Source of the DNA: CAYWCV01 sp964629885
GTDB lineage: Bacteria > Bacteroidota > Rhodothermia > Balneolales > CAYWCV01
Length of the DNA stretch: 21,799 nt
Direction: 5' to 3'
NCBI GenBank assembly: GCA_964629885.1
Contig: CAZVRJ010000042.1
Coordinates: 1-21,799, forward strand
Numbering within the stretch: the first letter of the stretch is position 1; every line of letters begins with the position of its first letter. This document shows positions 14,845-21,799 of the stretch, in pieces. Position numbers and translations under genes: made by a program. A model generated the notes under the pieces. It was not told the origin of the DNA and ran no database searches. It worked only from the letters and a program-made list of their open reading frames with translations.

Positions 14845-15714
14845 ATGAGTTTTGCCGTCAGAAAAGAAGAAGGTTCGATCCTCTCAACCGAAGGATTGCC
14901 GATTCGCTATAACCTGTACCTCCCACGACCGGCGCAGGACAATCTGCCCGTCGTGATATTTGTTCATGGTTTCATGGGCTTCAAAGACTGGGGTCCGTTC
15001 CCAGATGTATGCTATGAGCTAGCCAGCGAAGGCTTGGCTGTTATTGGCATGGATTTCAGCCTAAACGGCGTTTCGGGTGGATCGGACACCTTCGACCGAC
15101 CCGACCTGTTAGAGCGCGAAACCTTCTCGCAGGACCTAAACGACATCCGCTCGATCATAGATGCTATTACAACCGGAGAGATCCGTGGTCCACAGGAAGT
15201 ACTCGACCAATACCGCATCGGCATCATTGGCCACTCTCGTGGTGGACATTGTGCCATCGTTGCCGCGGCCGAGTTCACCGAAATCATCAGCATAGTAACC
15301 TGGGCGGCTATCGCCGATTATACCCAGCGCTGGGGCGAGAAACTCAAGAATGACTGGGACACCCAAGGGTACACCGAAGTAACCAACGAGCGCACCAAGC
15401 AGGTGTTCAAGGTAGATCGCGTAGTCTACGACGATCTGCGCAACAACGCTGATCAATTACTGGCCATCAACCGAGTACGCGAGCTGTACATCCCCTGCCT
15501 GTTCATCCACGGCAAAGATGATGAATCGGTTCCGTTTACCGAAGTTAATAGCTTGTTCGATAACTGCCCGAGCTCCGACAAAAAGAAGATTTTAATCGAT
15601 GGCGGCACGCACACGTTCGGCGGAGTACACCCATTCACCGAAGATGAGCTGCCACCAAAGTTCCTCGAAGTTCTCCAACACACTACGACGTGGTTTCGCG
15701 ATACGATGAAGTGA
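14845..15714 (+). CDS. Alpha/beta hydrolase, dienelactone hydrolase-like fold
   Basis: Predicted cytoplasmic serine hydrolase of 289 residues; no signal peptide. The oxyanion motif VHGFMGFKDW lies near residue 35-44, nucleophile elbow GHSRGG has Ser131, the acid is probably Asp226 (HGKDDESVP) and the base His256 (GGTHTFGGVHPF). Such proteins are esterases or acyl-peptidase-like enzymes; the substrate cannot be told from sequence. Ten bases separate it from the rluB-like gene and its stop overlaps the next start in GTGA, so it is part of the scpB run. Confidence 0.85.
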   Translation: MSFAVRKEEGSILSTEGLPIRYNLYLPRPAQDNLPVVIFVHGFMGFKDWGPFPDVCYELASEGLAVIGMDFSLNGVSGGSDTFDRPDLLERETFSQDLNDIRSIIDAITTGEIRGPQEVLDQYRIGIIGHSRGGHCAIVAAAEFTEIISIVTWAAIADYTQRWGEKLKNDWDTQGYTEVTNERTKQVFKVDRVVYDDLRNNADQLLAINRVRELYIPCLFIHGKDDESVPFTEVNSLFDNCPSSDKKKILIDGGTHTFGGVHPFTEDELPPKFLEVLQHTTTWFRDTMK

Positions 15715-16850
15715 GCGCTCGTTGTCTCATACCACTCCTTTTCCTCTTTGCGCCGTTACAGCTCAGCGCACAGAGCTACCTATTTCGTGATGCGCGGTTC
15801 CTGCAAGTAGCACCGGCTGCGGTCGATTCGGTCTACAACCTAAAGTTTGAGGCTGGTCGCAAACTGGTCGAGCCGTGGAAAAAGTCGCAGCCCGATCACC
15901 CGCTCTGGACTTTCTGGGATGGTCTGGAACTATGGTGGAAAATTGTACCCGACCTCGAACAAACCACCTACGACCAGCAATTCTTCAACACCTTCGGTCG
16001 GGTCGATTACGCCTGCACGCGCCTGCTGTTGCGCGACAGCAAGAATCTCGACGCCCTGTTGCTTAAGGCGCTCAGTAACGGCTTCATGGCTCGGTTGCAT
16101 GCCAACCGCGATAACTGGATTCGAAGCCTCCAGTACGGCAAAGCGGCCTCCGACGCCCTTGCCTTGGTCGAGTTGCACTACCCCGACATCGTCGATACCA
16201 AGTTCGGTCGCGGACTATACCTCTACTATGCCGAGGCATTGCCTCAAACGTACAGTTTCCTGAAAACCTTCAGCTGGATGTTCCCTGAAGGATCCAAAGA
16301 TCGTGGCATAGCCATGCTCAAAGATGCAGCTAAGAACAGCACTTTTCTAAGAGTAGAGTCGACCTATTTTCTGGGTAACATCCTTCTCAATTACGAGAAA
16401 AAGCCTGACCAGGCACTGACCTACTACGATCAGCTGCACAACACGTACCCCAACAACGCTTTCTTCACGCGGCTGTACGCCCGGATCCATTTCAACCAGA
16501 CAGACAACAGTCAGGCACTTGGAATCATGGAGGGGCTTCTGCAGACGTTGAAACCAAACACCCCTGTCCCTTTAGCGGAGGAATTGCATCTTCTCAAAGG
16601 ACGACTCTTATTTCAGCAAGGACGCTACAGTGAAGCCAGAAGGTCGATCGAGAACACACGTCGTTTAGCTTCGAAAGCTGACGGTGGAAGCAATCGTAGT
16701 CAACAAGTCGTAGCCACCTATTATCTGGCCGAAATCGAGCAATATGATGGGAATCGTGATGCAGCCCGAGATCTTTACCGCACGGTCAGCCGTGCTAAGA
16801 AACCCGAATGGGCGGTTAATAACGCCCGTGAACGTCTCCGCAATCTGTAG
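15711..16850 (+). CDS. Secreted tetratricopeptide-like protein
   Basis: Hypothetical exported protein of 379 residues. The start GTG at 15711 overlaps the hydrolase TGA by four bases (GTGA), a typical coupled start. It gives a clean signal peptide (MSARC, then hydrophobic LIPLLFLFAPLQL, cleavage near SAQS). A GTG 21 bases upstream is also in frame but puts seven extra residues before the signal. The C-terminal half (about 216-379) has helical repeats of TPR type: ESTYFLGNILLNYEKKPDQA with Tyr-Pro at the unit end, LLKGRLLFQQGRYSEARRSI, and TYYLAEIEQYDGNRDAARDL. The N-terminal half is helical without a family I recognise. A periplasmic or surface scaffold role is plausible but unproven. Confidence 0.75.
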   Translation: MSARCLIPLLFLFAPLQLSAQSYLFRDARFLQVAPAAVDSVYNLKFEAGRKLVEPWKKSQPDHPLWTFWDGLELWWKIVPDLEQTTYDQQFFNTFGRVDYACTRLLLRDSKNLDALLLKALSNGFMARLHANRDNWIRSLQYGKAASDALALVELHYPDIVDTKFGRGLYLYYAEALPQTYSFLKTFSWMFPEGSKDRGIAMLKDAAKNSTFLRVESTYFLGNILLNYEKKPDQALTYYDQLHNTYPNNAFFTRLYARIHFNQTDNSQALGIMEGLLQTLKPNTPVPLAEELHLLKGRLLFQQGRYSEARRSIENTRRLASKADGGSNRSQQVVATYYLAEIEQYDGNRDAARDLYRTVSRAKKPEWAVNNARERLRNL

Positions 16851-16859
16851 CGAGGTCCA

Positions 16860-17594
16860 GTGACGTTCGAAGGTCTACCCGTCACCCTATCGCGCCGACG
16901 TGGCCAACGCAAACTACGGCTAGCCATCCGAAATCATACGATCTACGTATCGGGTCCATGGTGGGTGAGCAACAAAGATCTGCTATCGTTTTTGGAAGAT
17001 CAGCGAGAGTGGGTACAAAAGTCGTTGACTAAGAAAGAGAAACGAACGCGCGAACTGATCGAGGATCCAAATGGTACCCTACCCGATTTGTTGTACTTAG
17101 GTGTTGCACATCCAGTTACGATCATTGAAGATGCTTCCATACGTGAAGGACATGTGCACATCAGCGTTGAGGATTCAAATGTGTTGATCCGCTACCCTAT
17201 CTGGGATCCCGACGACATCCACCTACCCGAAAATATTGCCGAAGCCAGAAGGGTAATCAGTGAATGGTTACTCGACAAAGCCAAAAACCATCTCACGAAA
17301 CGCACGCACGAAATAGCCAATCAGCATGGATTTGAGTTCGAGCGGTTGTTCATACGCAGCCAGACCACTAAATGGGGTACATGCTCCACGAAAAGGAACC
17401 TATCACTGAATCGCAAACTGATTCAGTGCCCCGAATTGGTGATCGATTACCTCATCATCCACGAACTGTGTCACCTTCGGGAGATGAACCACAGCGCCGA
17501 CTATTGGAAGCTGGTAGCAGAACACTACCCTCCCTATCGCGAGGCCGAGACTTGGCTAAAACGATACGGAAATGTGGTGTTTGGTAACTATTGA
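16860..17594 (+). CDS. YgjP-type (DUF45) metallopeptidase
   Basis: Predicted zinc metallopeptidase of 244 residues without signal peptide. The hallmark pattern is present: TKWGTCSTKRNLSLNRKLI, then HELCH at 201-205 (His201, Glu202, His205) and NHSADYW with the third ligand His211. The N-terminal half carries the beta-rich region with SRRRGQRKLRLAIR typical of YgjP/DUF45 proteins. The family is related to SprT/M48-like peptidases; cellular substrate is unknown. It starts at GTG 16860, with a GAGG string about six bases upstream. The gene ends the scpB run and faces the secretin gene across five bases. Confidence 0.88.
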   Translation: MTFEGLPVTLSRRRGQRKLRLAIRNHTIYVSGPWWVSNKDLLSFLEDQREWVQKSLTKKEKRTRELIEDPNGTLPDLLYLGVAHPVTIIEDASIREGHVHISVEDSNVLIRYPIWDPDDIHLPENIAEARRVISEWLLDKAKNHLTKRTHEIANQHGFEFERLFIRSQTTKWGTCSTKRNLSLNRKLIQCPELVIDYLIIHELCHLREMNHSADYWKLVAEHYPPYREAETWLKRYGNVVFGNY

Positions 17595-17599
17595 GTGAC

Positions 17600-18868
17600 C
17601 TACTCCTTTAACTTGCGCAGGTTCACTTCACGAATTACACTGCGACCACGATTGAGCTCATCTTCGATCGGATTGAGCTTGCGGTTGAATCGATCGTGTA
17701 AAGTTGGCACCAATGTGGCCTTGATCACAACCACGAGCTCCTTCTCGCGATAATCCTTCGAGTTGTAGCCGAACAAGTAGCGCAGACCAAAGAACCAAGG
17801 TGGCAGATCCTTCAAAAAAGGAATACCACGACGGATGATTAACTCTTCCGTTTCGTAGAGACCGGCAATAACGGTCGACTCACCACTAAATAGTAATACC
17901 TGCGTAGATGCTTGCTGCTTATTGATGATCGTACTTACTGGATCTGGTGCACCTGTCGAACGCTCTGCCTTAATATTGAGAAGTATAAATGTCGTATCTG
18001 AGTAGGATATTACGTTCGGTGTTACCGTCAAGATGGTACCCGTTTTGTAAAACTCGTCGGTTACGTTGCCAGCGAAGTCGCGCTGCTTAATGGAGATATC
18101 CTGACCTACTTGGATATCACCGGGTTGCCCGTCCATAACCTTGATTCGCGGCGATGATAATATCTGACCTGCGTTGTTGGCCTCGAGGGCACTGATGAGG
18201 GCTGTAATCTCCCAATCGGATGTACCCATGTCGGGTGTGATGCCAACCAAGAAATTCTCCAACGTGACTCCACCAGCATTCATATTCGTTACAGACACAA
18301 CACCGTCGTATACAACTGACCAATCGACGCCTATCTCGCGAAGAACTCGGCGGTTGCCCTCAAAGAAGATGGCGGAGATTTCCACCTCGCGGGTATCGAG
18401 ATCAGGGATAAACTCTGCCGTCATATTTGTTTGTCGACGGAGATTTACGGGCTCAACACGGGCTAACTGCGATGCTCGCGTAGTATCTACCCGTGGTGAA
18501 TCGATGGGGCGAAGCACGACCTCGATCGACTGTGCATACTCCATGATGGACAAATTATGCGCATTGGCTATATAATCGAGTGCTTGTCTCCAATGCATGT
18601 AAGGTATACTGAACCCAATAGTACCGGTACGATTGGTGCGATCGACGAGTGGCTTCTCGGCAAACCTGCGCGAGAATCCCCCCAATATCTGGAGAGCCTG
18701 CGGGAATGTGGTTTCGCTCGAAAGCGTCACCATTTCGTCCGGATTTGTGTACTCGCGAACTGGTGGATTCACCTGCGCGTGCACCGGTGTTACAACCGCA
18801 AGCACTCCCGACAGCGCTAGGGTGACACACATTCCTAAAATCGTTTTAAGCATCCTGTTCATATGCAT
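17600..18868 (-). CDS. pilQ: Short PilQ/GspD-type secretin
   Basis: Outer-membrane secretin of a type IV pilus or type II secretion-like system, forming the multimeric pore. The 422-residue product has a signal peptide (about 1-31, ending in PVHAQ) and a single STN/N0-like domain (about 46-119). The secretin homology domain spans about 155-388: SALEANNAGQILSSPRIKVM, the tail block GIPFLKDLPPWFFGLRYLFG, and REKELVVVIKATLV. It is much shorter than typical PilQ (around 700), lacking AMIN domains and obvious extra N-domains. A basic C-terminal tail follows. ATG 18868 lies seven bases after the PilOP stop, so it is the last gene of the pil run. PilQ is preferred over GspD because of the M-N-O-P neighbours and pilT. 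Confidence 0.85.
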   Translation of the reverse strand: MHMNRMLKTILGMCVTLALSGVLAVVTPVHAQVNPPVREYTNPDEMVTLSSETTFPQALQILGGFSRRFAEKPLVDRTNRTGTIGFSIPYMHWRQALDYIANAHNLSIMEYAQSIEVVLRPIDSPRVDTTRASQLARVEPVNLRRQTNMTAEFIPDLDTREVEISAIFFEGNRRVLREIGVDWSVVYDGVVSVTNMNAGGVTLENFLVGITPDMGTSDWEITALISALEANNAGQILSSPRIKVMDGQPGDIQVGQDISIKQRDFAGNVTDEFYKTGTILTVTPNVISYSDTTFILLNIKAERSTGAPDPVSTIINKQQASTQVLLFSGESTVIAGLYETEELIIRRGIPFLKDLPPWFFGLRYLFGYNSKDYREKELVVVIKATLVPTLHDRFNRKLNPIEDELNRGRSVIREVNLRKLKE

Positions 18869-18875
18869 GTTCCTT

Positions 18876-19799
18876 TTAATTTTCGCTGATCTGGAGTGTC
18901 ACTGATTCGGTTGATCCGCCCCTGTTGAGACGGAATGTCGCCGTTTTCCTCGCCAGGCTAATCTCTTCGAGCGTGCCTAAATACACGCGACCGCCAATTG
19001 GAATGTAGACAATTTGTCGCTGCTGGTCTTCGAGGTATACCCCGCTACGAACCAGACCCACCAGTGTGCTACGATAGACATCGGGCAGCCCTTCCCTGTT
19101 CGGTGGCGGTGCATTTGATGGCTGTTGAGAAGTGTTTTCGGTCACAATTGGTTCAGGAGAGCTACCACCACTTGGCTCAAACTTGACCAAGGGATTGAAC
19201 GGATTGTGTATGGCTCGCAGTGTTTCGAAATTGATCAACAGTGCAGGGTTGATAATGCTCGTGGCCCTAGTAAAGTAGAAATTAACCGTCGACTCGAAAA
19301 GAATGAACTCAGTACCCGCATTATCGGCGTGCGATGAAATTCTCATCTCAGTGATCTTGGTCATGGGCTTACTCTGCTCGAGTACGCTCATGAAGTTGAA
19401 AAAGGCATCATACGAACCACCTCCCGAAAGCTTCACGCGGATGATGCCATACTGGTCTTGCAAAACCGAATCGATGAGCGTGAAGTTCATCGACGTCTGA
19501 GCCGAACCTTGATTGATCGTTCGCAGATAATCGAACATCACTGCAACATTGTTGTTCGAAAAGAACTGCTTAGTGTGATTTTCGTATTGGAAACGAGCTG
19601 TGCGGAGTTGCTCTTCGACCGTCATATACTGTGCTGTTTTATCAGTATATACCAGCAAATCGGCCCTTTTTTGCTCAATGTCGGCTTTCTGCTGAATGAT
19701 GGGATCTTCGTAGAAGAATCGAATAAAAGCCCATCCACCGGCGAAAAGTACAATAATGGTTGCTAAAAGTATGAGCGTATTTCGAACGGCGTACGACAT
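18876..19799 (-). CDS. pilOP: PilO-PilP-like fusion protein
   Basis: Inner-membrane alignment protein of 307 residues. Residues 8-28 form one membrane helix with a short cytoplasmic N-terminus; 33-78 look like a coiled coil and about 84-176 the PilO-type ferredoxin-like core (YDAFFNFMSVLEQSKPMTKITEM). Then comes HNPFNP (198-203), like the 'NPF.P' motif of PilP, and a Ser/Pro-rich linker (209-236). The C-terminal beta domain (246-304, VGLVRSGVYLEDQQRQIVYI) resembles the PilP/GspC homology region that binds secretin N-domains. The fusion would tie the PilO ring to the secretin in one chain. Genes flank it tightly: two bases after PilMN, seven before the secretin. Both halves are remote-similarity calls. 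Confidence 0.7.
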   Translation of the reverse strand: MSYAVRNTLILLATIIVLFAGGWAFIRFFYEDPIIQQKADIEQKRADLLVYTDKTAQYMTVEEQLRTARFQYENHTKQFFSNNNVAVMFDYLRTINQGSAQTSMNFTLIDSVLQDQYGIIRVKLSGGGSYDAFFNFMSVLEQSKPMTKITEMRISSHADNAGTEFILFESTVNFYFTRATSIINPALLINFETLRAIHNPFNPLVKFEPSGGSSPEPIVTENTSQQPSNAPPPNREGLPDVYRSTLVGLVRSGVYLEDQQRQIVYIPIGGRVYLGTLEEISLARKTATFRLNRGGSTESVTLQISEN

Positions 19800-19801
19800 G
19801 G

Positions 19802-21532
19802 TTACTCTCCCGGAATATTAATTGCGGTTGAGTCGACAGGCACTCCCAATGTGTCGGCGGCGGTTGCCGGATCCCGATAAACCGGTCTCGGCGGATTGAA
19901 TATGGATTCGTCAGCCACAATCTTGGTGACTAATAGGGTAAAATCGAACACCGTTGGTCGGCCATCACGCTCTTGAACGGAGAGGATAACCGCATTCTCA
20001 AAGCTCTCACTGATCATTGGAATTCTGTCTCGCGATAGGCTCGATCCCTGAATGAGGATGCCACCCGTCGGCTGAGACGCCAACGATCGAATCCAGATGC
20101 TCCTAATTTCTTGGGTGGACTTGTTCACCATAGTAAGTGTGGTCGACCATTTCTGGGTTTCTGCACTTAAATCGTCGAGTAGACCCAGTCGAGCACTATA
20201 ATCGTTGAAATCGGTTATGAACTGGTCAACTGTGTCAGCAATTGGTTTGGTTTCAGCAATCTGAGTATCCAGGAAATCAATCGTTTGCTGGTTAGCATCG
20301 TATTCCGTGCTGATGTTCTGAAAACGGTAGTTGAATACGAGTGGAAACAGGGCGATGATAGCAAGCAGCACATAACCATGCCACCCTAATTTGAACACCT
20401 GCTGACGCAATAGTACACGTTCGGGCACAAAACTCAAGCCAGGGAAATCTGACTCACTACCTGCACCAGCCGCCCATGCAACACCAATGGCTCGAAGATG
20501 GTCTTGCAATTCGCCGATTTCGATCGTCTCGTCGATCTCGAAAATGTCGGGATTGAACTGGAAGGCCTCCACATCGATGTCGATAAACTGCTCGCGCAGA
20601 TAATTTCCCATCTGCTCATCGGGCGTGTCGGAGGTGATGATCACCTGGTCGAGCGTCGGAATCTTGCCACGGTCAATTTCGAAGAGGATCTTGCTGAAAA
20701 CCGTACGCACGAACTTCGGGTTGTTCCTACCCTCATTGATGACAGGAAGTATCGTATGTACCCGCTTACCTTGTAGGAAGAGTACGGCGGTTCTACTGTC
20801 TTCGGCATGGATAATACACGTGTACTGCTGATCTTGAAGCTTGTAATTGGCTCGGGTCAAACCAACAAGAACGGCCTCATCAGGGATGATCTCGCGAACA
20901 TTCACCTTGCCCATGTAGATAGGTAAGGCCGAATCGAGAATATCGAGCGACTCTATACTTGATCCAATCGACGCCACAAATAGTGTGCCGTCATCACGCA
21001 CATAATACCTAACCTGAGCGTCGGAGACCATTTGCCCGTAATAGGCAGATACCCTCTCTTTGAGCTCTTTATGAGTCTTCTTCTTGCCCAGTTTCTTGTG
21101 GTTCATATCGCTAACCACCTGGAAGTATGATTCGCCGATCGGGATGTTGAGCGCAATATTGACCGATTTCGAATCTTCGCCGTTCAGTATTTCAGCCATC
21201 TGAGAAGCATTCGACTCGATGTCGATTCCCTCAATGGCAATGTCTTTGCTCATGTCGAAATCGCCATCGATCGATGGTATTGAAGGCTTCGGTGGTGCCG
21301 ACCCCATGTCGTCGTCAAGATCTAACAGCAATGACGAGGGCTCAATGGGTTGGTCACTCACTAACGGTTGATTAATGGTACTAGCTCCACCTTTACGCAC
21401 AGGAGTGACGAGCGTTACGGTATTCAGGCGCATGACTTTCATCTTGCCCTTGTTGAATGTCACCGTCGCTACGCGAAGCTTGTCATCCTCAAGAGAAACA
21501 CCAGTAGTAAGTTTGGATTTTAGCTCAAACAT
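19802..21532 (-). CDS. pilMN: PilM-PilN fusion (GspL-like) protein
   Basis: Inner-membrane platform protein of 576 residues. The N-terminal about 360 residues resemble PilM, an actin-like cytoplasmic protein ending AIGVAWAAGA. An acidic, Ser/Pro-rich insert lies at about 47-115. The LSFVPERVLL stretch (366-375) looks like the PilN 'INLLP' motif, followed by a membrane helix (about 386-401), a coiled coil and a PilN-type periplasmic core (450-540). This layout parallels GspL of type II secretion. The expected phosphate-binding motifs (DIG-type near residues 10-20 and 240-250) are not recognisable, so ATP binding may be lost. Nine bases separate it from the pilT stop. Domain calls are from remote similarity, supported by gene order. 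Confidence 0.78.
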   Translation of the reverse strand: MFELKSKLTTGVSLEDDKLRVATVTFNKGKMKVMRLNTVTLVTPVRKGGASTINQPLVSDQPIEPSSLLLDLDDDMGSAPPKPSIPSIDGDFDMSKDIAIEGIDIESNASQMAEILNGEDSKSVNIALNIPIGESYFQVVSDMNHKKLGKKKTHKELKERVSAYYGQMVSDAQVRYYVRDDGTLFVASIGSSIESLDILDSALPIYMGKVNVREIIPDEAVLVGLTRANYKLQDQQYTCIIHAEDSRTAVLFLQGKRVHTILPVINEGRNNPKFVRTVFSKILFEIDRGKIPTLDQVIITSDTPDEQMGNYLREQFIDIDVEAFQFNPDIFEIDETIEIGELQDHLRAIGVAWAAGAGSESDFPGLSFVPERVLLRQQVFKLGWHGYVLLAIIALFPLVFNYRFQNISTEYDANQQTIDFLDTQIAETKPIADTVDQFITDFNDYSARLGLLDDLSAETQKWSTTLTMVNKSTQEIRSIWIRSLASQPTGGILIQGSSLSRDRIPMISESFENAVILSVQERDGRPTVFDFTLLVTKIVADESIFNPPRPVYRDPATAADTLGVPVDSTAINIPGE

Positions 21533-21541
21533 CAGTTTGCG

Positions 21542-21799
21542 TTATGTGACCAAATCCTTGAATCGTTTCTTATTGTTAGCGTAATTATACGCCTCCTCCA
21601 TCGAAATTACACCTTCTTTGTATAATCTTTTCAAATCCTGCTCCAAGGTGTGCATGCCGAACCCACTGCCTTCCATAATCATCTGGTAAATCTCACCCGT
21701 GTTGTTGTTGCGGATGGCGGCTTTTACCGACGATGTTGTGAGCAGAACTTCCTTCGCCAAGGCTCGTTTCCCATCAACGGTCGGAACCAATTTCTGCGA
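21542..21799 (-). CDS. pilT: Type IV pilus retraction ATPase PilT, C-terminal fragment
   Basis: The gene runs off the right edge; about 85 C-terminal residues are visible. They match PilT: LVPTVDGKRALAKEVLLT, TSSVKAAIRNNNTGEIYQMI, GSGFGMHTLEQDLKRLYKEG and VISMEEAYNYANN. PilT is a cytoplasmic hexameric AAA-type ATPase that powers pilus retraction. The 'GM.T.....L..L...G.I..EEA' end separates it from PilB/GspE extension ATPases. PilU cannot be excluded. It is upstream of pilMN in the same direction and probably in the same transcript. The Walker motifs lie beyond the window. Confidence 0.88.
   Translation of the reverse strand, partial: SQKLVPTVDGKRALAKEVLLTTSSVKAAIRNNNTGEIYQMIMEGSGFGMHTLEQDLKRLYKEGVISMEEAYNYANNKKRFKDLVT

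Overview
The window reads as ordinary chromosome from a member of the Bacteroidota or a close FCB-group relative. The evidence is a clear GldC, a lipoprotein-type prolyl oligopeptidase, an RsuA/RluB-type pseudouridine synthase with a long disordered basic N-terminus, and mostly Shine-Dalgarno-poor starts. A PilM-N-O-P-Q-type cluster next to a PilT end argues against a typical Bacteroides or Flavobacterium. It suggests a deeper lineage of the Chlorobi / Kapabacteria / Ignavibacteria / Balneola kind. That placement is inference; the sequence does not settle the genus. Base composition looks even and gene density is very high. I see no tRNA, rRNA, CRISPR array, insertion sequence, prophage or attachment site.

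Layout. (1) 1-242: the 3' end of a DUF3267-like membrane protein gene, convergent with recN (minus, 258-1940). (2) A short divergent gap, then a plus-strand unit lon - rluD - gldC (2085-5793) with overlapping or touching genes. (3) A minus-strand pair, S9 prolyl oligopeptidase lipoprotein then nth (8633-5794), meeting gldC tail to tail with no gap. (4) 8634-9058: a gene-free interval packed with short repeats and two hairpin elements. (5) A PmtA-like SAM methyltransferase (9059-9646) and priA (9831-12248), separated by a composite tandem-repeat array that fills the gap. (6) A plus-strand run scpB - rluB-like - alpha/beta hydrolase - secreted TPR-like protein - YgjP-type metalloprotease (12304-17594), with 4-bp overlap to 10-bp spacing. 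(7) A minus-strand type IV pilus/type II secretion-like assembly operon entering from the right edge: pilT 3' end, a PilM-PilN fusion, a PilO-PilP fusion and a short secretin (21799-17600).

How the genes work together. Regions 1-6 are mostly housekeeping: DNA repair (RecN, Nth), replication restart (PriA), chromosome segregation (ScpB), proteolysis (Lon, prolyl oligopeptidase, YgjP-like) and rRNA pseudouridylation (RluD, RluB-like). Region 7 encodes an inner-membrane alignment platform (MN plus OP), an outer-membrane pore (secretin) and the retraction ATPase end, in a very compact two-fusion form.

Most worth a second look: the heptamer / decamer / inverted-heptamer array at 9644-9826; a second, unrelated heptamer array just upstream of the peptidase start; the paired hairpins at 8882-8977; the PilMN and PilOP fusions; and the atypical helix-hairpin-helix and iron-sulfur loop of Nth. 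I did not find a convincing new defence or mobile system.
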